This document shows, piece after piece, positions 60,769 through 64,000 of a stretch of DNA of 64,000 nt (within the stretch, counting starts at the first letter, position 1; every line of letters begins with the position of its first letter). The position numbers and the translations under genes were made by a program. This stretch comes from Polytrichum commune. Lineage: Eukaryota; Streptophyta; Polytrichopsida; Polytrichales; Polytrichaceae. The stretch spans positions 62,466,533 to 62,530,532 of the forward strand of contig OX485804.1 in NCBI GenBank assembly GCA_950295325.1. The letters are read 5' to 3'. The notes under the pieces are model-generated. The model ran no database searches. It was given only the letters and a program-made list of their open reading frames with translations, and had not been told where the DNA came from.

Positions 60769-62159
60769 CTTAAAACGGATTTTTTATGTGAAATTGTCGA
60801 TACTGGTATGCTAGACACTAGGTTCAAGTAACCCCCTCATTCACCATTAATCACATTAACAGTGACAAGATTAAAGTGTCGGTCCAGGGAGTTCCGGCCT
60901 AGTCCCATTACGTAACCCATTCCCCAATAAGAACATGAAACTCCCATCATAACCCAACTCGTAAAATCTCGCTCAAATATAAATGACAACTAATTGCTGG
61001 CTCAGTAGGTATAAAAGGCTTTTCTTGCTGAGCAAGCCGAGGTGACCACAATGCTTGTATTGTGTCGCGGCTCAAAATAGTATGCTAAACACTAGGGACA
61101 GTAACGACGTCCTGCTGGGTTAATTACATTATCAGTGTAAAGTTACAGTCAGAATCCAAGAAGTTCCATCCTTATCCCATTACGTATCAGACTCTCCAAT
61201 AAGAACATGAAACTACCATCAATACCCTATTCTGAGCATCTCGCTCAAATATTAAAAGTCAACTAATTGCAATCTCTGACTGTATTACTGGCTTTTGTTA
61301 CTGTCACGTCCAGGTTACCAGAATACGTGTATTCTGTCGCAACTCAAATTAGTACAGTCCAACCTCTATATATGTTAACGAAGGAAATGCATCAATAATA
61401 TGGATGATAAAAACTACACATCCCCTTACGTTCCTCTCTCTCTCTCACCCGTGATTTGTAAACTTGATATTGAATAAAGCACTGATCGGGTTTGCAATTT
61501 TATAAACTTTATTCGATCACAGGGTCGTAAGTGGATGCTTATATTGCTGCATGTCCAGATTTGTATATTGCTCAAAAAGGTAATGAGGAAATTGTTAACT
61601 GTTAACGCACCTATAAATGTTAACTTTGAGCCACGACCGAGGGTTAACATTTATAGAGTGTGGACTGTATGCTAAACAATGGGGACAGTAACGACCTCAT
61701 ACTGTTTTAATTACATTACTGTCACACCAAGGTAACCAACATAATTGTCTTAATGTCGCACCTGACAGTAGTAGGCTGGTCAAGATGGGACAGCGAGTAA
61801 CTCATGATGGGTTAATTACATTACAGGTGTAAATTTACCGAGGAGCGCCTGGAAGTTCCGACCTTATACCATTATGTGTCACAGTCTCCAATACGATCAG
61901 GAAACTACCATGAACCCACCTATGAAGAGAATCTCGCTCAAATATAAACGTCCACTAATTGCATTCTCTGTGTGAATAAATGGGTAATTGTTTTCACGAG
62001 CAATAACTTCAACTGGTAAACAACAGTGGGACCATGTGCCGCCATGTCATTTTGCCTCAATTCATAATTTCCTACACATTTAGCTACCACTGAAATTAGT
62101 GCTCTTTTCTCCAACAGCCCAACACAAAGCCCCCAATCCAGTCATGTGAGAAATTGTAC
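60769..62159 (-). repeat. CACTA transposase intron with ~270-bp tandem repeats
   Basis: This intron lies between PYWK/GTACAA and AAG/GAATTG and is 1,391 bp. On + the units start TATGCTARACACTAGG (60811), TATGCTAAACACTAGGG (61079) and TATGCTAAACAATGGGG (61668), with another from about 61785. Each contains TTAATYACATTA, AAGTTCC, CCATTAYGT, CTCCAATA, ATCTCGCTCAAATAT and AACTAATTGC. The unit starting 61668 is internally shortened, and units 2 and 3 are separated by a MITE. Confidence 0.85.
61355..61667. mobile_element. Pogo/Tigger-like MITE inside the CACTA intron
   Basis: The left TIR is CAGTCCAACCTCTATATATG and the right TIR on the complement is CAGTCCACACTCTATAAATG; 22 of 25 positions agree. 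TA flanks both ends (61353-61354 and 61668-61669). The sister repeat junction at 61079 reads TAGTATGCTAAAC with a single TA, so the insertion and TA duplication are demonstrated by comparison. At 313 bp with no ORF, it fits a pogo/Tigger-type MITE (TA duplication, CAGT start). Confidence 0.85.
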
Positions 62160-64000
62160 CTTCCAGTAGGGGAGGTCAAAGAAAATGCTCCGTCGCTTAA
62201 CACCGTGCAATTTCACCGGGTCACCATTTGAATTCTCGGCTCCCCCATCTGCAAGAAAGTTTGATCGTGCCGTGCCCCATTGTAGAATTTCTTCCCCCGT
62301 CGGTCTGTCAGGTGCCACCTGCCACTCTTGGTGGTTATTAAATGCGGCTTTCGCCCTTCGGAACCTATGACCTGGTGCAAGAAACCGTCGCCCCCCCTAG
62401 GTAGATCATTTTGTTCAATAGCTGTGCATGCTCTGCACAAGTCTCGGGGCCACACAACGGGCATCCTTTGTATCCATGAACCTGTTGTCCTGCTAGAAGT
62501 CCATACGCAGGAAAGTCGTTCACAGTCCAAATCAACATCGCTCTAAGTGTGAAACGTCTACTCCCCTCAGGTCTTGCCATATTTATTGCTGGGACCCCAT
62601 GCCATAGTCTCAGCAAGTCACACACTATAGGAGCTAAATAAATATCTATGTTCTCGGCTGTGGGTGATTTTGGCCCAGGAATAAGTAAAGCTAGAGATAT
62701 GAAAAATTTCTTCGTGAGTAGCCACGGAGGGAGATTGTAAATTGTGATCAACAACACCCAAGTTGAGTGCTTGATTGCATTGTTCTTGTAGGGGATTATG
62801 CCATCTCCTACTAGTCCAAGCCGTAGATTTGTTGGTACTGCAGCAAACTCGGGCTCGTTTCGATCTATGGCCTTCCATTGCTCGCTGTCAGCCACTGACC
62901 TCATCAATTGGCCACGAGATCTATGAGAATCGGCCCAGGTCATGTGATTTGCTACTTGGGGGCACTTAAATAGCTGTTGCAGATGTTTGATGACATCGAA
63001 ATACCTCGCCACACGACGAGGCACATTATTTGATCATGTGATGTATCGTTGTTCATGGCATGTTGGACATTCCGTCAGGTGTTCATTGACGCCTTCGTAT
63101 AGGACATGGTCGTCGGGGCAACAGTGGACTTGATCATGTTTCAGGCCTAATTTCATGAGCAAAGATTTTACCTCATAGGCTGTTCTGGGGAACTTATTCG
63201 AGGTTGGCAAGAGGTCTCCGGCTATCCAGGTGAGCAGGGCGTCTAGGAAGGTGTGTGGGACTGAGTAAAGGGTGCACAGGGTAAATAACACTATGGCGCA
63301 TTGCAAGCGGTTCTGGGTCCCTCCTTCATAGACAGTTTCAGTGGACTCACGTATCATGTGTTCCAGGTTCGCCTCATCAAACTCTCCGTCAAATTCACCC
63401 ATGCCAGCTTCCATGCCGGTGGCTTCATCTTCGTTGCCGTTGTCGTTGTGTATCTCGTCGATTCGAGCAAACGCATCCCTGGCCATATTTTCGACGTCAA
63501 CTGCAGTCCTCATTGGCCAGGTGAAGCCTTCCTGATCAGGTCAATGTCCACGTCTTCGGTATCGCTCTTCCATACCATCTTGCACCAGGGCTGGACCGCG
63601 TACATTTTGTCCATCGACTGTCTGTAGTACACAAGTATAGATCAGTGGACTTGGAGGTCGAAATTCATTGTAAACGGTATGCAAGAACATCAGTTTGCAG
63701 AGGTATACTATACGGATATTAGGTTGAATTACCTACCATGACGGGATATATTAAATACGGATCCCGACCATGTGCACTGTGGTGCCTTGCCACGGTTTCC
63801 ACCTTCTTGATGATAGCGCCTCTGCAACGGTTACAGGCACAAGGGTACTCAGGCAGCCCCAATCTATGGGCTATTGAGCGCTCGATGTGGTAGGCTGCAG
63901 ACAACCTGCGACGCATATTGACAGCTTGTCGAATTGTCGAAGGAGACACCCACCTCAATTTCTCAGCTGCTTGTTAGATACGCATAGCGAAGCTCCTGCG

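Larger units (their letters stand above)
58483..63958 (-). pseudogene. CACTA transposase, TNP2/Transposase_21 type, recently inactivated
   Basis: The 5' part (63958-63719) has the Cys-rich segment CACNRCRGAI. An exon of about 63531-62160 carries CPDDHVLYEGVNEHLTECPTC, then the TNP2 core (LRLGLVGDGIIPY ... YNLPPWLL ... IYLAPIVCDLLRLWHG ... GYKGCPLCG, and later FFDLPYWK). Exon 60768-59852 has VMHCEKNISENILK, GLKSHDYHILMQQILPLC, GPVHTRWMYPYERY and EGSIAQGY (DUF4218-like). Exon 59386-58483 has VLLVCDWVKA ... DQVFFSDVEDEPGWRVVL (DUF4216-like). Lesions are a TGA at 63036-63034, a seven-G run at 62391-62397 that shifts YLG away from a GRRFL continuation, and a TAG at 60030-60028. Otherwise frames are open over more than 900 codons, so inactivation looks recent. 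Confidence 0.92.
57531..64000 (-). mobile_element. CACTA (En/Spm) transposon, 3' portion, runs off the window
   Basis: The terminus CACTACTAGAAAACTGCG begins at 57531 and matches the CACTA TIR signature. TCA precedes it as a candidate 3-bp target duplication. The transposase gene lies on -, so this is the element's 3' end and the 5' end is beyond 64000. Inside are a TNP2-type transposase (58483-63958), a 1.4-kb intron with tandem repeats (60769-62159), and a pogo-like MITE within that intron (61355-61667). Confidence 0.92.

Noticed and set aside
1-64000. LTR retrotransposon, tRNA, rRNA or organellar insertion
   Set aside because: I looked for reverse transcriptase/integrase motifs, long direct repeats with TG..CA ends, tRNA B-box (GGTTCGANTCC) and rRNA-like blocks and found none I could support by eye; a homology search would be decisive.

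Overview
The window is nuclear DNA of a land plant. The evidence is: multi-exon genes with GT-AG introns; a type-A (cytokinin-type) two-component response regulator; a plant FBXO9/FBP7-class F-box gene; telo-box (AAACCCTAA) motifs in gene leaders; and a classic plant transposon set (CACTA, PIF/Harbinger, pogo/Tigger, hAT-like, many MITE-like copies). I found no bacterial, plastid or mitochondrial genes, no tRNA or rRNA, and no LTR-retrotransposon polyprotein. The species cannot be fixed from the sequence; a seed-free plant (moss, liverwort, lycophyte or fern) is a guess only.

Four host genes can be spliced by eye with every exon phase agreeing. (1) 8105-10130 (+), a five-exon type-A response regulator of 291 aa with a complete receiver domain. 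(2) 31787-32533 (+), a two-exon 63-aa conserved-looking small protein with an upstream ORF overlapping its start codon. (3) 35058-38091 (-), a nine-exon 322-aa F-box protein of the FBP7/FBXO9 class, including one probable GC-AG intron. (4) 44017-47370 (-), a six-exon 258-aa ZNRD2 (Sjogren/scleroderma autoantigen 1) family zinc-ribbon protein. They are separated by repeat-rich, CpG-poor DNA.

Layout. 1-4740: decayed intergenic DNA. 4745-8100: tandem repeats and the GC-richer leader/promoter region of the response regulator. 8105-10130: response regulator. 10.1-18.4 kb: intergenic, with a CpG-rich patch (13.2-14.05 kb) and a four-unit ~280-bp tandem repeat (14.13-15.34 kb) carrying a 103-bp MITE-like insertion. 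18444-21695: a complete but decayed PIF/Harbinger element with TIRs and TTA target duplication. 25.7-26.8 kb: a broken Tigger/pogo transposase. 28.7-31.6 kb: MITEs and a duplicated promoter fragment. 31.7-38.6 kb: the small gene and the F-box gene. 39.7-42.1 kb: head-to-tail Harbinger-like elements, one carrying a hAT-like ORF. 44-47.9 kb: the ZNRD2-like gene. 48-49.3 kb: more copies of the GAGTAGAGGC family. 50562-52061: a 1.5-kb element with near-perfect 28-bp TIRs and gene-like cargo. 52.06-57.5 kb: a very AT-rich block with a ~195-bp satellite interrupted by a Ulp1 (C48) protease fragment. 57531-64000: the 3' part of a CACTA element whose 5' end lies beyond the window.

The most unusual structures are: the TIR element with captured gene-like cargo; the Ulp1 fragment sitting inside a satellite unit; a pogo-like MITE whose TA target duplication can be proven against sister tandem repeats inside a CACTA intron; and a duplication in intron 1 of the ZNRD2-like gene that copies its own exon-2 splice acceptor.
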